Positions 45,961-54,433 of a stretch of DNA of 64,000 nt are shown one piece after another; the first letter of the stretch is position 1, and every line of letters begins with the position of its first letter. Both the position numbers and the translations under genes were made by a program. Source of the DNA: Gemmatimonadota bacterium (GTDB taxonomy: Bacteria; Gemmatimonadota; Gemmatimonadetes; Palauibacterales; KS3-K002); contig CP070815.1 of assembly GCA_020344215.1 (NCBI GenBank), positions 3,256,839-3,320,838 on the forward strand. Direction: 5' to 3'. The notes beneath the pieces are model-generated. The model saw only the letters and a list, made by a program, of their open reading frames with translations. It did not search any database and was not told where the DNA came from.

Positions 45961-46362
45961 TCAGGCGGCGGCCGCTCTCTGACCGGTAGCCGCGGCCTGC
46001 GCAGAGCTCAGCCCGACGCCGACCGTGACCGCTGGGATTATCAAGTAGGTCAGGCCGATATCTGCGCTGTACGCCCCGAGACTCATCTGCATCGGGCCCG
46101 TGAGCATCAGGGGCAGGTCGATGATCACGCTGATGGCAAACCACAACCAGCCAAGCAAGACCCCCTCCCTGACGTAGCCCGTGTTCACCCTACGGAAGTA
46201 GAGCACAACAAAGACCACCGTCGCTACCGTCACGACGACTGGCATGATCGACTCAAACAGCGGACGTGCGGACTCTCGAAGCGGGAAGATGAGCAACGCT
46301 GTAACGAAGGCTACGAGCCAGATGAGGAATCCGAACAAGACCGCTTTGCCTTTCGCAGCCAT
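45961..46362 (-). CDS. four-helix membrane protein of unknown function
   Basis: 133 residues with four hydrophobic segments (about 8-27, 36-56, 67-85, 100-120). The stretch VLLGWLWFAISVIIDLPLML and LGAYSADIGLTYLIIPAV resembles DUF5367-type bacterial membrane proteins, an uncertain assignment. The N-terminus is MAAKGKAVLFG. It follows the deoxyhypusine-synthase homologue by 19 bases on the same strand and is probably co-transcribed with it. Confidence 0.6.
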   Translation of the reverse strand: MAAKGKAVLFGFLIWLVAFVTALLIFPLRESARPLFESIMPVVVTVATVVFVVLYFRRVNTGYVREGVLLGWLWFAISVIIDLPLMLTGPMQMSLGAYSADIGLTYLIIPAVTVGVGLSSAQAAATGQRAAAA

Positions 46363-46381
46363 GGTTGCCTCCTTATTCGCG

Positions 46382-47497
46382 TTAGCCGTCGTAACGCGGC
46401 CGCCGGTACTCGCTCTCCAGCTGGGCCAGGAGTTCGTGACGTCGCTCGTAGAGCCGCTTGGCTGCGCGCGGTTCGTGCCTCGCCAACGCGTACGCGGCGA
46501 GGAGCGGTAGCGCCACGGTCACGTCGAGGTAGCAGACCACGGTGTCAGGCAACGCGTCTGGGTCCACCTTCCCCCAGCTCACTGCCTCAGACGGTGTTGC
46601 GCCTGAGAGACCGCCGGTATCGGGGCGCGCGTCGGTGACCTGGATGTAGTAGTCGTGGCCGGCCTCCTCGAGCCCCATCACTTCCTGGAGCTGCGGCTCG
46701 GTCTGCAGAACGAAATTCTTCGGGCTGCCTCCCCCCATTATCACCACGGCGCTCTTGCCGCCCGACCGCTTGGCGTCGAGAACGATAGCGGCCGTCTCGT
46801 TCACATCGATCGCGGAATCGATCTGCAGTCGGCCGCCAGCGAGGGCGCGCTCCGCGACATTCATCCCGATGCTCGAATCACCCGGAGATGAGGAGTAGAT
46901 GGGAACCCCGGCTTCGTAGCAGGCGGCCAGCAGCGACTTTTTCTCGAGCCCCAGGGCCCTCTCACGCTCCAAGACGTACTTGCCGCATAGGTGATGGAAC
47001 TCCGCCGTCCCCATCGCGCGCTGGAATTCCTCTGCGTCGATTACCTGGCGGAAGAAGGCATCGGTCGAGAGCAGCACATTGTACTCAAAGAAGATGTCGT
47101 AGATACGGACGACACCCTCATCCCGCAGAGCTACGTCGCTCACGTTGGGCCGGCCTTGGCGCAGCTCGAGCCCGATTCCGAAGTGCGTGTCGTGGTAGAG
47201 GATCGCGCCTGTCGAGACGATCCAATCGACGAACCCGGCCTCGACCAGCGGGATCAACGCCGACATCCCGAGCCCCGCCGGCGTGAGGGCCCCGCTCAGA
47301 CTGAGCGCGACGGTGACCTCGGGATCAAGGATCTTCTCGACCAACAGACGTGAGGCGTCGCGAAGCCGACCTGCGTTGTAGGCCAGAAAAGCGCGATCAA
47401 TCAGATCCGCGACTCGCTCGGCCCCCGTGATCGGCGAAGGATCGATCCGCGGACCGCGCAGGTAGCGGCTGGAACTCTGCTCTGGTTCTTTCGGCAT
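46382..47497 (-). CDS. deoxyhypusine-synthase-family protein (polyamine-related)
   Basis: 371 residues, full length for the family. The NAD/spermidine enzyme fold is shown by [42 protein letters not shown] and the catalytic-lysine motif EAVSWGKV with K310. Eukaryotic and archaeal enzymes modify eIF5A, but bacteria lack eIF5A. Bacterial homologues are instead linked to homospermidine synthesis. SWGK and the early LTPAG loop are intact, so activity is plausible. The aminobutyl acceptor cannot be deduced. No other polyamine gene is adjacent. Confidence 0.87.
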   Translation of the reverse strand: MPKEPEQSSSRYLRGPRIDPSPITGAERVADLIDRAFLAYNAGRLRDASRLLVEKILDPEVTVALSLSGALTPAGLGMSALIPLVEAGFVDWIVSTGAILYHDTHFGIGLELRQGRPNVSDVALRDEGVVRIYDIFFEYNVLLSTDAFFRQVIDAEEFQRAMGTAEFHHLCGKYVLERERALGLEKKSLLAACYEAGVPIYSSSPGDSSIGMNVAERALAGGRLQIDSAIDVNETAAIVLDAKRSGGKSAVVIMGGGSPKNFVLQTEPQLQEVMGLEEAGHDYYIQVTDARPDTGGLSGATPSEAVSWGKVDPDALPDTVVCYLDVTVALPLLAAYALARHEPRAAKRLYERRHELLAQLESEYRRPRYDG

Positions 47498-47655
47498 GGC
47501 AGCATACGGGTTGGGTGCGACAGCGAATCGAGAGAAAAGCTAGACGCGAAACAACGGACGTCGCAAGTGAGGCGTACAGCTCCGATCTCGCCCCAAGTCG
47601 CGCGGGGGGTCGCCTGCGGCCGGTGGCACGAGCGCGAAGCGCGTGGCCCTGCCGC

Positions 47656-48528
47656 CTACGACGCGGCGTCGGCCACCTTTACCTCCAGCTCCCCCCCGTT
47701 CCGCGAGCGGTGCGCCTCCATAATGATCTGTGCTGCCTCTTCCGGCGAATTGGCCGTGATGATGATGTCCAGGTCTTCAGGTGAGATCTTCCCCTCTGCC
47801 AGCACGGAGTTCTTCAGCCAACGCACCAGCGATGAGTGGTAGCGGTTGTTGAACATCACCAAGGGGAAGTTGTGGACCTTGCCGGTCTGGATGAGCGTCA
47901 GCGCTTCGAAGAGCTCGTCCATCGTCCCGTAGCCGCCGGGAAAGATCACGAAACCCTCAGAGTAGCGTACGAACATCGTCTTCCGCACGAAGAAGTAGCG
48001 AAAGGTGAGGCTCAAATCGACGTAACGATTCACATCCTGCTCGAAGGGCAACTCGATATTGAGGCCGATGGAGAGGCCACCGCCGAGCTGTGCACCCTTG
48101 TTCGCCGCTTCCATGATGCCGGGACCCGCACCGGTCATGATAGCGAACCCAGCCTCGGCCAGCAGGCGGCACGTCTCCATCGCCGCGCGGTAGTCGGGAT
48201 CGTTGCGCGGCGTGCGCGCCGACCCGAAGATCGCCACAGCGGGACCAATCCGCGCAAGCGCATCGAACCCGTCAACGAACTCGCCCATGATGCGGAACAC
48301 GCGCCACGGGTCCTTGAGCGCCGAGTCGGGAATCGGCTCGAGTATCTCAGCTAGCCTTTCCACCTTTGGCGGGCGGCGAGCTTCGGCCACCTCGAAATCG
48401 GATACGCGCCGGCTGAAGAGGCGCTCGTCCTCCGTGACGGGTCCAGGACCACGTCTGTCGACGTGGCCGACCTTTGCCTGCTTCCTACGGGGCCGCTTTG
48501 TCTTGCTCCCTTTCCTGCTCTTATGCAT
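47656..48528 (-). CDS. LOG-family (TIGR00730) nucleotide-processing protein
   Basis: 290 residues. The family motif PGGYGTMDELFEALTLIQTGK (split here over about residues 200-220) and GAGPGIMEAANKGA are intact, the signature of LOG phosphoribohydrolases. They cleave N6-modified AMP or related nucleoside monophosphates to base and ribose 5-phosphate. A basic N-terminal tail of about 20 residues (KSRKGSKTKRPRRKQ) precedes a charged linker and the Rossmann core. The tail could bind nucleic acid, but that is a guess. The start is ATG 48528. Confidence 0.88.
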   Translation of the reverse strand: MHKSRKGSKTKRPRRKQAKVGHVDRRGPGPVTEDERLFSRRVSDFEVAEARRPPKVERLAEILEPIPDSALKDPWRVFRIMGEFVDGFDALARIGPAVAIFGSARTPRNDPDYRAAMETCRLLAEAGFAIMTGAGPGIMEAANKGAQLGGGLSIGLNIELPFEQDVNRYVDLSLTFRYFFVRKTMFVRYSEGFVIFPGGYGTMDELFEALTLIQTGKVHNFPLVMFNNRYHSSLVRWLKNSVLAEGKISPEDLDIIITANSPEEAAQIIMEAHRSRNGGELEVKVADAAS

Positions 48529-48631
48529 CGTGTAAAGACTCCGTCCGTTCGCTAGGGCGTGCTCAGGGCTCCGCGGCGAAAACGCGAGATGGGTGATAGC
48601 CCCGCAGCCGCCTCAAAGTTTCTCGAACCGG

Positions 48632-48685
48632 TTTCCCACACCTGTCAACGGCCACACTGGCAGGGGTGGAAAACATCGTGGATAA
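48632..48685. other. cluster of DnaA-box-like sequences
   Basis: Between the LOG and bactofilin genes three 9-mers resemble the DnaA box TTATCCACA: TTTCCCACA (48632-48640), TTTTCCACC on the minus strand (48665-48673) and TTATCCACG on the minus strand (48677-48685, eight of nine matches). A GTCGCA...TGCGAC hairpin follows at 48687-48706. It could titrate DnaA or be part of an extended origin. Confidence 0.35.
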
Positions 48686-48746
48686 CGTCGCAACTTCTTA
48701 TGCGACAAGATGTTAGGCCGGGGAAAAGCTGCGGGCGAGACGACAA

Positions 48747-48772
48747 GGGCGGCCGCGCTGTCGCGGCCGCCC
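48747..48772 (-). terminator. hairpin downstream of the bactofilin gene
   Basis: A perfect 11-bp stem GGGCGGCCGCG / CGCGGCCGCCC with a four-base loop, 28 bases past the bactofilin stop. TTGTCGTC, not a T run, follows on the minus strand. Likely the end of the parA-parB-M23-bactofilin transcript. Confidence 0.6.
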
Positions 48773-48800
48773 CCTACGCTCACCCTGCCCGTGAGGGGGT

Positions 48801-49280
48801 CTAGTCGCCTCCAGCCGCCGGCCGCGCGGCCTGGTCCTTCACCTCCTGGCCGACCGGCTTCTCCGCCGGTTTGACGACGCGCGAGCCGCCGGCCTCCTCC
48901 ATGTGGACCTGGCCGTTGAAGCGGGCACCCTCGTCAAGCTGCACACGACGGCTGCGGAGCTCGCCCTGGATATCGCACGTGGACTGCAACTCGAGCCGGC
49001 TGTCTGCGGCGACGTTGCCCGTCACGCGGCCGCTGATCACGGCGTCTTGCGTGATGATGTCGCCGATGACCTCTCCGCTCCGACCGACGACGACCGACTT
49101 TCCGGCGCGAATCGTCCCTTCGATGCGGCCCTCGACTCTGATCGTTCCATCGGTCTCACAGTCACCGACGATGGCCATGCCGGGCGCGATGAGGGAGATC
49201 GCGGCGTCGCCAGATTCGCGTTCGACCTTTGCCATAGGCTTCTTCTGTTCCTCAGGGGGTTTCTTGTCTCGTCCAAGCAT
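48801..49280 (-). CDS. bactofilin
   Basis: 159 residues. The central beta-helix is evident: LIAPGMAIVGDCETDGTIRV, GRIEGTIRAGKSVVVG, GEVIGDIITQDAVISGRVTG and STCDIQGELRSRR. Short charged termini flank it, with MLGRDKKPPEEQKKP at the front. Bactofilins form membrane-bound filaments without nucleotide. They recruit peptidoglycan hydrolases or, in Myxococcus, ParABS components. It is the last gene after parA, parB and an M23 peptidase, 12 bases behind the peptidase stop, which matches both roles. Confidence 0.92.
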   Translation of the reverse strand: MLGRDKKPPEEQKKPMAKVERESGDAAISLIAPGMAIVGDCETDGTIRVEGRIEGTIRAGKSVVVGRSGEVIGDIITQDAVISGRVTGNVAADSRLELQSTCDIQGELRSRRVQLDEGARFNGQVHMEEAGGSRVVKPAEKPVGQEVKDQAARPAAGGD

Positions 49281-49292
49281 AATGATGACCGC

Positions 49293-50081
49293 TCAGGTGC
49301 CTGAAATCTGCTGCACCAAAGTGAAGGGGTCGATCGGCCGCTGATCCTGCAAGATCTCGAAGTGCAGGTGGGGAGCCGTGGAGCGCCCGGTGTTCCCAGA
49401 CAACGCGATCACTTGGTTTTGCAGAACCGTATCTCCGGGGGCGACGAAGAGCCGGGACGCATGTCCATACATCGTTTGATAGCCAGTGTTCCCATGCTCG
49501 ATCAGAACGTACAGGCCGTAGACCGAATCGGCCCCAGCCTCAGTGATCACGCCCGCGCCGCTGGCCCTAATGTAGGAATGCTGCGCCACCGCGATGTCAA
49601 TGCCCGGGTGCGTTCCGTCCTGGGCCGCCTCGAGCGTCTGGGTGACGAACCCCGAGGTGGCCAGCGGCCAGCTCGTCGGGATCTCTGGAGAAAGGCCGGT
49701 GCCGGGGAAACCCTCGTCAGCTGTGCCCCGCTCCTCGGACGGCAGCATCCCAGGAGCGGCGCTGGCTGCCAAGATGTCGCCCCCCAGCATCGCACGAACC
49801 TTCTCGTACTCGCGCTGGAGCGCGGCCAGGCTGCCCGCCAACTCTGCCACCTTCGCGTTGTCGGCCTCAAGCCGGGCTATCTCCCGCTCGAGCTCAGGGA
49901 TCCTTGCCGTCTGCGCGGCGAAGTACCACCAGCTGCCCAGCAACAGGGCCAGGGCGAGGCCGGCGCCAGCAGCCAGGGCCGCGCCGATCCGCAGCCCACG
50001 CGGCGTCAACCGGACGCTGCGGGTCCGCTCCGTGTCGCTGGGGACGAGTACGATCGTGTAGCCGCCTTCGCTCTCCTTCAT
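49293..50081 (-). CDS. membrane-anchored M23 endopeptidase (LmdC/Csd-like)
   Basis: 262 residues. A cytosolic basic segment (TERTRSVRLTPRGLR) precedes a transmembrane helix at about 31-50 and a coiled coil at about 57-95 (IPELEREIARLEADNAKVAE). The C-terminal M23 domain has HPGIDIAV (zinc His and Asp) and APHLHFEIL (HxH) plus MYGHASRL. These lysostaphin-type enzymes cut peptidoglycan crosslinks in the periplasm. Bactofilin-M23 pairs are known to set cell shape in Hyphomonas (LmdC-BacA) and Helicobacter (Csd1-CcmA). The ATG at 50081 follows GTGGAGCG and leaves ten bases after the parB stop. Confidence 0.9.
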   Translation of the reverse strand: MKESEGGYTIVLVPSDTERTRSVRLTPRGLRIGAALAAGAGLALALLLGSWWYFAAQTARIPELEREIARLEADNAKVAELAGSLAALQREYEKVRAMLGGDILAASAAPGMLPSEERGTADEGFPGTGLSPEIPTSWPLATSGFVTQTLEAAQDGTHPGIDIAVAQHSYIRASGAGVITEAGADSVYGLYVLIEHGNTGYQTMYGHASRLFVAPGDTVLQNQVIALSGNTGRSTAPHLHFEILQDQRPIDPFTLVQQISGT

Positions 50082-50091
50082 CGCTCCACAC

Positions 50092-50982
50092 TCAGACGAT
50101 GCCACCGACGCCGACGATGAGCTCGACGATGCGCTCAAAGTCCTCAGCGTCCCGGAAAGGTATCTCTATACGGCCGCGGTTGCCCTCGTCAAGCCTGACC
50201 CGCACGCTCGTGCCCAACGCTCGGGCCAACGCCTGCTCCGCCTTGCCGGCATAAGCACTCGAGCGCGCGTCGGCCGCCTTCACCTTGGGCTTGCGGGGCT
50301 TCGTCGTACGGCGCTCGCGTACTCGCTCCTCCACCTCCCGAACCGAGAGGCCGTCCCTGGCCGCCGCTCGTGCCAACTCGATCACCCGCTGCTCGTCGCT
50401 CAGCCCGAGCAGCGCCCGGCCGTGCCCCGCAGAGATGTCGCCCTCGGCCAACAGCTTGCGCACAGCCTCGGGGAGACCCAGGAGGCGGATCGTGTTGGCA
50501 ACGGTGGAACGGTCGCGGCCGACACGTGACGCCACCTGCGCCTGGGTCAGACCGAACTCCTCCACGAGCCGGCGGTAGGCGTGAGCCTCGTCGAGTGGAC
50601 TGAGGTCCTCGCGCTGCAAGTTCTCGATCAGGGCCAAGACTAGCATCGTCCGGTCATCGGCATCGCGAATCACGACCGGAACGTGATCCCACCCCAGCTC
50701 CCGCACCGCCCTGAAGCGCCGCCCGCCGGCGACGACCTCCCAGCCACCAGCCGCCACCGGTCGAACCACTACCGGTTGGAGTAGCCCGTTCTCTCTGATA
50801 GACGCGACGAGCTCCTCGAGCCCCTCGCGGTCCACCGCCTGTCGCGGCTGGAACGGATTGGGCCGCAGCTCCCCGATCGGGACCTGCTGCACTTCGCCGC
50901 GACTTGCCGCCTCCTCGGTGATATAGTCGCCGAGGAGCGCGCCAAGCCCCTTACCGAGTCGCTTCTGCTGTTTTCTTGCCAC
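50092..50982 (-). CDS. parB: chromosome partitioning protein ParB
   Basis: 296 residues. It begins ARKQQKRLGKGLGALLGD, typical of chromosomal ParB. The CTPase motifs are VVAGGRRFRAVRELG and ALIENLQREDLSPLDEA (GxxRxxA and ENxxR/Q). The parS-binding helix-turn-helix follows at LTQAQVASRVGRDRSTVANTIRLL, and a C-terminal dimerisation segment ends at IVGVGGIV. ParB spreads and slides from parS to load condensin and stimulate ParA. The GTG at 50982 has AGGA seven bases upstream; an ATG six bases earlier lacks a proper spacer. It overlaps the parA end by 32 bases. Confidence 0.95.
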   Translation of the reverse strand: MARKQQKRLGKGLGALLGDYITEEAASRGEVQQVPIGELRPNPFQPRQAVDREGLEELVASIRENGLLQPVVVRPVAAGGWEVVAGGRRFRAVRELGWDHVPVVIRDADDRTMLVLALIENLQREDLSPLDEAHAYRRLVEEFGLTQAQVASRVGRDRSTVANTIRLLGLPEAVRKLLAEGDISAGHGRALLGLSDEQRVIELARAAARDGLSVREVEERVRERRTTKPRKPKVKAADARSSAYAGKAEQALARALGTSVRVRLDEGNRGRIEIPFRDAEDFERIVELIVGVGGIV

Positions 50983-51748
50983 TGCCATTCCTACCCATAA
51001 GTTCTTTTGCCAGCGCAAGATAGCTTGCCGCGCCGGAGGAAAGGACGTCGTAGAGCACGATGGGCTTCCCAAAACTCGGCGCTTCCGCCAGCCGGATATT
51101 CCGTGGAATCGAGGTGCTGAACACCTTCGGCCCGAAGTACTCGCGAGCTTCGTCGGCGACCTGCCGGGAAAGGTTCAACCGATCGTTGAACATCGTCAGT
51201 AGCACGCCCTCGATCTGCAAGCCCGGATTAAGGCCACGCTGCACAAGTCGCACCGTGTTGAGCAGCTGGGTGAGCCCCTCCAGAGCATAGTACTCGCACT
51301 GGATCGGTATCAGCACGGTGTCGGCCGCGGCGAGGGTGTTCACCGTGAGCAGCCCGAGGGAGGGCGGCGAATCGATGATGGTGTACTCGTAGCGATCCCG
51401 CAGAGGCTGCAGGGCGTCGCGGAGCAGCCTCTCTCGTCCCTGCCTGGTGGTCATCGCGACCTCGGCGCCGAGGAGGTCGCGGCTCGAAGGAAGCAGGTCC
51501 AGCCGATCGAAGTGTACACCGCGGACGAGGATCTCCTCGGCGGGCACGCCTTCGAGCAGGGCGTCGTAAATCGACGCGTCCAGTTGATCGCGATCCACAC
51601 CCAGCCCACTGGTCGCATTTCCCTGGGGATCCGCATCGACGACGAGCGTGGAGCGCTCGGCGACGGCGAGGCAGGCGCCGAGGTTGATGGCGGTCGTCGT
51701 CTTACCGACACCACCCTTCTGGTTCGCGATGGTGATGACTCTCGACAT
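50951..51748 (-). CDS. parA: chromosome partitioning ATPase ParA/Soj
   Basis: 265 residues. The deviant Walker A is KGGVGKTTTA at residues 11-20, with Walker A' VVDADPQGN and Walker B IIDSPPSLG. The rest is the standard Soj fold ending near ASYLALAKELM. It binds nucleoid DNA as an ATP dimer and drives origin segregation with ParB-parS. Start MSRVITIANQKGG at ATG 51748. A perfect TATAAT -10 box lies 52 bases upstream, and two parS sites beyond that. parB overlaps its 3' end. Confidence 0.96.
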   Translation of the reverse strand: MSRVITIANQKGGVGKTTTAINLGACLAVAERSTLVVDADPQGNATSGLGVDRDQLDASIYDALLEGVPAEEILVRGVHFDRLDLLPSSRDLLGAEVAMTTRQGRERLLRDALQPLRDRYEYTIIDSPPSLGLLTVNTLAAADTVLIPIQCEYYALEGLTQLLNTVRLVQRGLNPGLQIEGVLLTMFNDRLNLSRQVADEAREYFGPKVFSTSIPRNIRLAEAPSFGKPIVLYDVLSSGAASYLALAKELMGRNGSGKKTAEATR

Positions 51749-51799
51749 TGGAACACCAGGCCCGGACGGAGCGGGGCGGGGTGGGCTCAGGTCCGGTGA

Positions 51800-51805
51800 A
51801 TTATA
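51800..51805 (-). promoter_or_regulatory. -10 box of the parA promoter
   Basis: TATAAT on the minus strand, 52 bases before the parA ATG. A clear -35 is missing (TTTCCT stands at 17 bases). The two parS sites upstream could let ParB influence this promoter. Confidence 0.5.
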
Positions 51806-51835
51806 CGGGCAGGAGGAGGGCGAGGAAAGGGGAGA

Positions 51836-51851
51836 TGTTTCACGTGGAACA
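51836..51851. promoter_or_regulatory. parS site 1
   Basis: TGTTTCACGTGGAACA, 15 of 16 matches to the widespread chromosomal parS consensus TGTTTCACGTGAAACA. ParB nucleation site. Confidence 0.85.
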
Positions 51852-51918
51852 GGTCGCCGCCATGACGACGAGGGGTTGTGGGTCATCAGAGGAAGCAACC
51901 CAACCTGTGGGGGCGTCG

Positions 51919-51934
51919 CGTTTCACGTGAAACG
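51919..51934. promoter_or_regulatory. parS site 2
   Basis: CGTTTCACGTGAAACG, a perfect 16-bp palindrome containing the full 14-bp parS core. It lies 83 bases from site 1. Confidence 0.9.
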
Positions 51935-52000
51935 GGGAAGGGGAGGAGGTGCGAGAACCACGCGCTTCCTGCTCCGCGACCGACCCGCCAGCTGCCCGGG

Positions 52001-52018
52001 GGGCCGCCCCGGCGGCCC
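52001..52018 (-). terminator. short hairpin directly after mnmG
   Basis: GGGCCGCC and GGCGGCCC form an 8-bp arm pair with a two-base spacer, starting two bases past the mnmG stop. There is no T run. Confidence 0.4.
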
Positions 52019-52019
52019 T

Positions 52020-53909
52020 CTATCGTCCACCACCGGACGTGCGCTGCGCCTTCCGCACCTCCATCATCAGGTTCTGGAGATCGCTCGGCGCGACGCCCGG
52101 GATGCGCGCCGCCTGCGCCAGAGTGCGCGGACGGATACGGTCGAGCTTCTGCCGCGCCTCCGTCGACAAGCTCGCCAGCTCGAGATACGGAAGGTCCGGT
52201 GGTAGCTTGAACTCCGACTGCCGACGCAGGCGCTCGGCCCGCGCCCGCTCCTTGGCCACGTAGCCGGCGTACTTAATCTCCATCTCCACCGCCGCCAAAG
52301 CGTCCGGGTCCGGCGCACCGTTGCCCATCAGTGGTTCGTCAGCCCCCGCGAGCTCGAAAAGACTGACCTCCGGTCGCTTCGCCAGCGCTGCCAGCGCCGT
52401 CGGCTCAGCGATCGAAGCCGTACCAATCGCTTCCAGATAGTCGTTCACCAGGTCCGGCGGCGCCAGCGTTGTCGCCGCCCACTCCGCCACACGGTCCTCT
52501 CGCTCAAGCTTCTCCTCCAAGACCCGACCCTGCTCCTGACTCAAGAGACCGAGCTCCGCCGCCTGTGGTCCGAGTCGCCGAAGCGCGTTGTCCTGTCTCA
52601 AGAGAAGCCGGAACTCCGCCCGCGAGGTGAACAGCCGGTACGGCTCGTCGACCCCTTTCGTGACCAGGTCATCGATCAGCACGCCGATATAAGCCTCGTC
52701 TCGTTCGACGACCCACGGCTCCCGGTCCTGCGCACTCAGGGCTGCGTTGGCGCCGGCGGCGAGCCCCTGAGCGGCTGCCTCCTCATAGCCCGTCGTACCG
52801 TTCACCTGCCCCGCAAGGAAGAGACCTGGCAGCGCCTTCACCGCTAGGGACGGGTTGAGCTGGTGCGGCGGGAAGTAGTCGTACTCGATGGCGTAGCCCG
52901 GCTGGGTCATCTTCGCCCGCTCAAGCCCGGGCACCGCCGCCAGGAACTCCCGCTGCACCTCTGGTGGCATGGAGGTAGACAGGCCGTTGACGTAGAGCTC
53001 GGATGTCTCGAGGCCCTCGGGCTCGAGGAAGATCTGATGCCGCGGCGCGTCGGGGAATCTGACGACCTTGTCTTCGATCGACGGGCAATAGCGGGGACCT
53101 CGGGCCGCGATGGCGCCGCCGTAGAGCGCGGAGCGCTTCAGGTTTCGCCCGATGATCTCCTTCACTTCCTCCCCCGCCCAAGTGATCCAGCACGGCAGCT
53201 GGGCGAGCCGGTCCGCACGCTCCCAGTACGAGAAGCGGAATTCCTCTGCGTCGCCATCCTGACGTTGAAGCTTCTTGAAGTCCACAGTACGCCCGTCGAC
53301 TCGCGGGGGCGTCCCGGTCTTGAAGCGTGTGACCTCGAGCCCGAGCGCCTCGAGTTGCTCGGAGAGCTCCAGCGCCGGCGGATCACCCGCCCGGCCCGCC
53401 GCCTCTCTTACACCACCGCCAATGTGGATGCCGCCGCGAAGAAAAGTGCCGGCTGTCAGCACGACGCGTCGCCCCCGGAAGCTGGAGCCGTCCCTGCAGA
53501 CAACGCCGCCGATCTCGTCGCCCTCCAACAGGAGCACGCGGACCGTGCTCTGGAAAAGGTCGAGCCCCGGGATCTCCTCGAGGAGGGCGCGCACGGCCCT
53601 CGGGTAAAGCCAGCGATCGCACTGGGCGCGAGGCGCCCAAACGGCAGGGCCCTTGCCCCGGTTGAGCATTCGGAATTGAATGGACGTTCGATCGGTAGCC
53701 CGGGCCATCAATCCACCCAGTGCATCGACCTCACGAACCACGGTACCCTTCGCCACACCCCCGATGGCAGGATTGCAGCTCAGCTGCGCTACCCGAGCCA
53801 GGTAGGAGGTGACGAGAAGCGTCCTGGCCCCCAGCCGCGCGGCGGCGGCTGCTGCCTCGCAGCCGGCGTGACCGCCGCCCACAACAATGACATCGTATTG
53901 CGAGTTCAT
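52020..53909 (-). CDS. mnmG: tRNA uridine 5-carboxymethylaminomethyl modification enzyme MnmG
   Basis: 629 residues. The FAD-binding motif is VIVVGGGHAGCEAAAAAARLG, followed by the family segments LSCNPAIGGVAKG, REVDALGG and RGPRYCPSIEDKVVRF, and the second dinucleotide site around LFLAGQVNGTTGYEEAAAQG. The C-terminal helical domain that binds MnmE ends in SDLQNLMMEVRKAQR. With MnmE it installs the cmnm5 group on U34 of several tRNAs. It is separated from mnmE by the acylphosphatase and D-aminoacylase genes. Start ATG 53909. Confidence 0.97.
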   Translation of the reverse strand: MNSQYDVIVVGGGHAGCEAAAAAARLGARTLLVTSYLARVAQLSCNPAIGGVAKGTVVREVDALGGLMARATDRTSIQFRMLNRGKGPAVWAPRAQCDRWLYPRAVRALLEEIPGLDLFQSTVRVLLLEGDEIGGVVCRDGSSFRGRRVVLTAGTFLRGGIHIGGGVREAAGRAGDPPALELSEQLEALGLEVTRFKTGTPPRVDGRTVDFKKLQRQDGDAEEFRFSYWERADRLAQLPCWITWAGEEVKEIIGRNLKRSALYGGAIAARGPRYCPSIEDKVVRFPDAPRHQIFLEPEGLETSELYVNGLSTSMPPEVQREFLAAVPGLERAKMTQPGYAIEYDYFPPHQLNPSLAVKALPGLFLAGQVNGTTGYEEAAAQGLAAGANAALSAQDREPWVVERDEAYIGVLIDDLVTKGVDEPYRLFTSRAEFRLLLRQDNALRRLGPQAAELGLLSQEQGRVLEEKLEREDRVAEWAATTLAPPDLVNDYLEAIGTASIAEPTALAALAKRPEVSLFELAGADEPLMGNGAPDPDALAAVEMEIKYAGYVAKERARAERLRRQSEFKLPPDLPYLELASLSTEARQKLDRIRPRTLAQAARIPGVAPSDLQNLMMEVRKAQRTSGGGR

Positions 53910-54042
53910 GCGTCCCTAGGACGAGAATTCAACGGGAGCTGGCCCGGCGTGGCCGCCGATGCTCCGGCGCTCCATATTCCTCTTAGCCTGTGCAAGTTAT
54001 AAGATGCCGCCGGCCAGACAAACGCGCGTGACGGTCAACCTG

Positions 54043-54327
54043 ATGCCAGCTGATCAAGAGACCCGCAAGGCGTTCAAAGTGCACGGAATCGTCCAAGGCG
54101 TGGGCTTCCGCTGGTGGGCCCAGCGTGAGGGTCGCCGCCTCGGGCTTCGCGGCACCGTTCGCAATTGTCGCGACGGAACCGTGGAGGTCGCATTCGCAGG
54201 CACACCCGACCTCGTCAGCGAGATGGAGCGGCGGCTGCAAGACGGTCCACCGGCAGCCCATGTGATTCGCCTCGAGGAACTGGCGCCGCCCGAGCAATTG
54301 CCGGCGGGCTTCGAGATCAGCTTCTAG
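54043..54327 (+). CDS. acyP: acylphosphatase
   Basis: 94 residues. The active-site arginine is in GIVQGVGFRWWAQREG and the asparagine in GTVRNCRDGTVEVAFAG, both conserved. It hydrolyses acyl phosphates such as carbamoyl phosphate and 1,3-bisphosphoglycerate. The ATG at 54043 gives the standard length. An upstream ATG at 54004 (MPPARQTRV) would add 13 residues, and neither has a strong Shine-Dalgarno. It is divergent from mnmG. Confidence 0.92.
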   Translation: MPADQETRKAFKVHGIVQGVGFRWWAQREGRRLGLRGTVRNCRDGTVEVAFAGTPDLVSEMERRLQDGPPAAHVIRLEELAPPEQLPAGFEISF

Positions 54328-54433
54328 CCGGGCGACCGCCTAACCCTTTATGTAGCAACATCTTACGTCGATCCGCAACGGCGCGGTTGCGCAGCTGCGG
54401 CGCGGCGGCTCATGCTCGCTCCTCAAATAGGCC

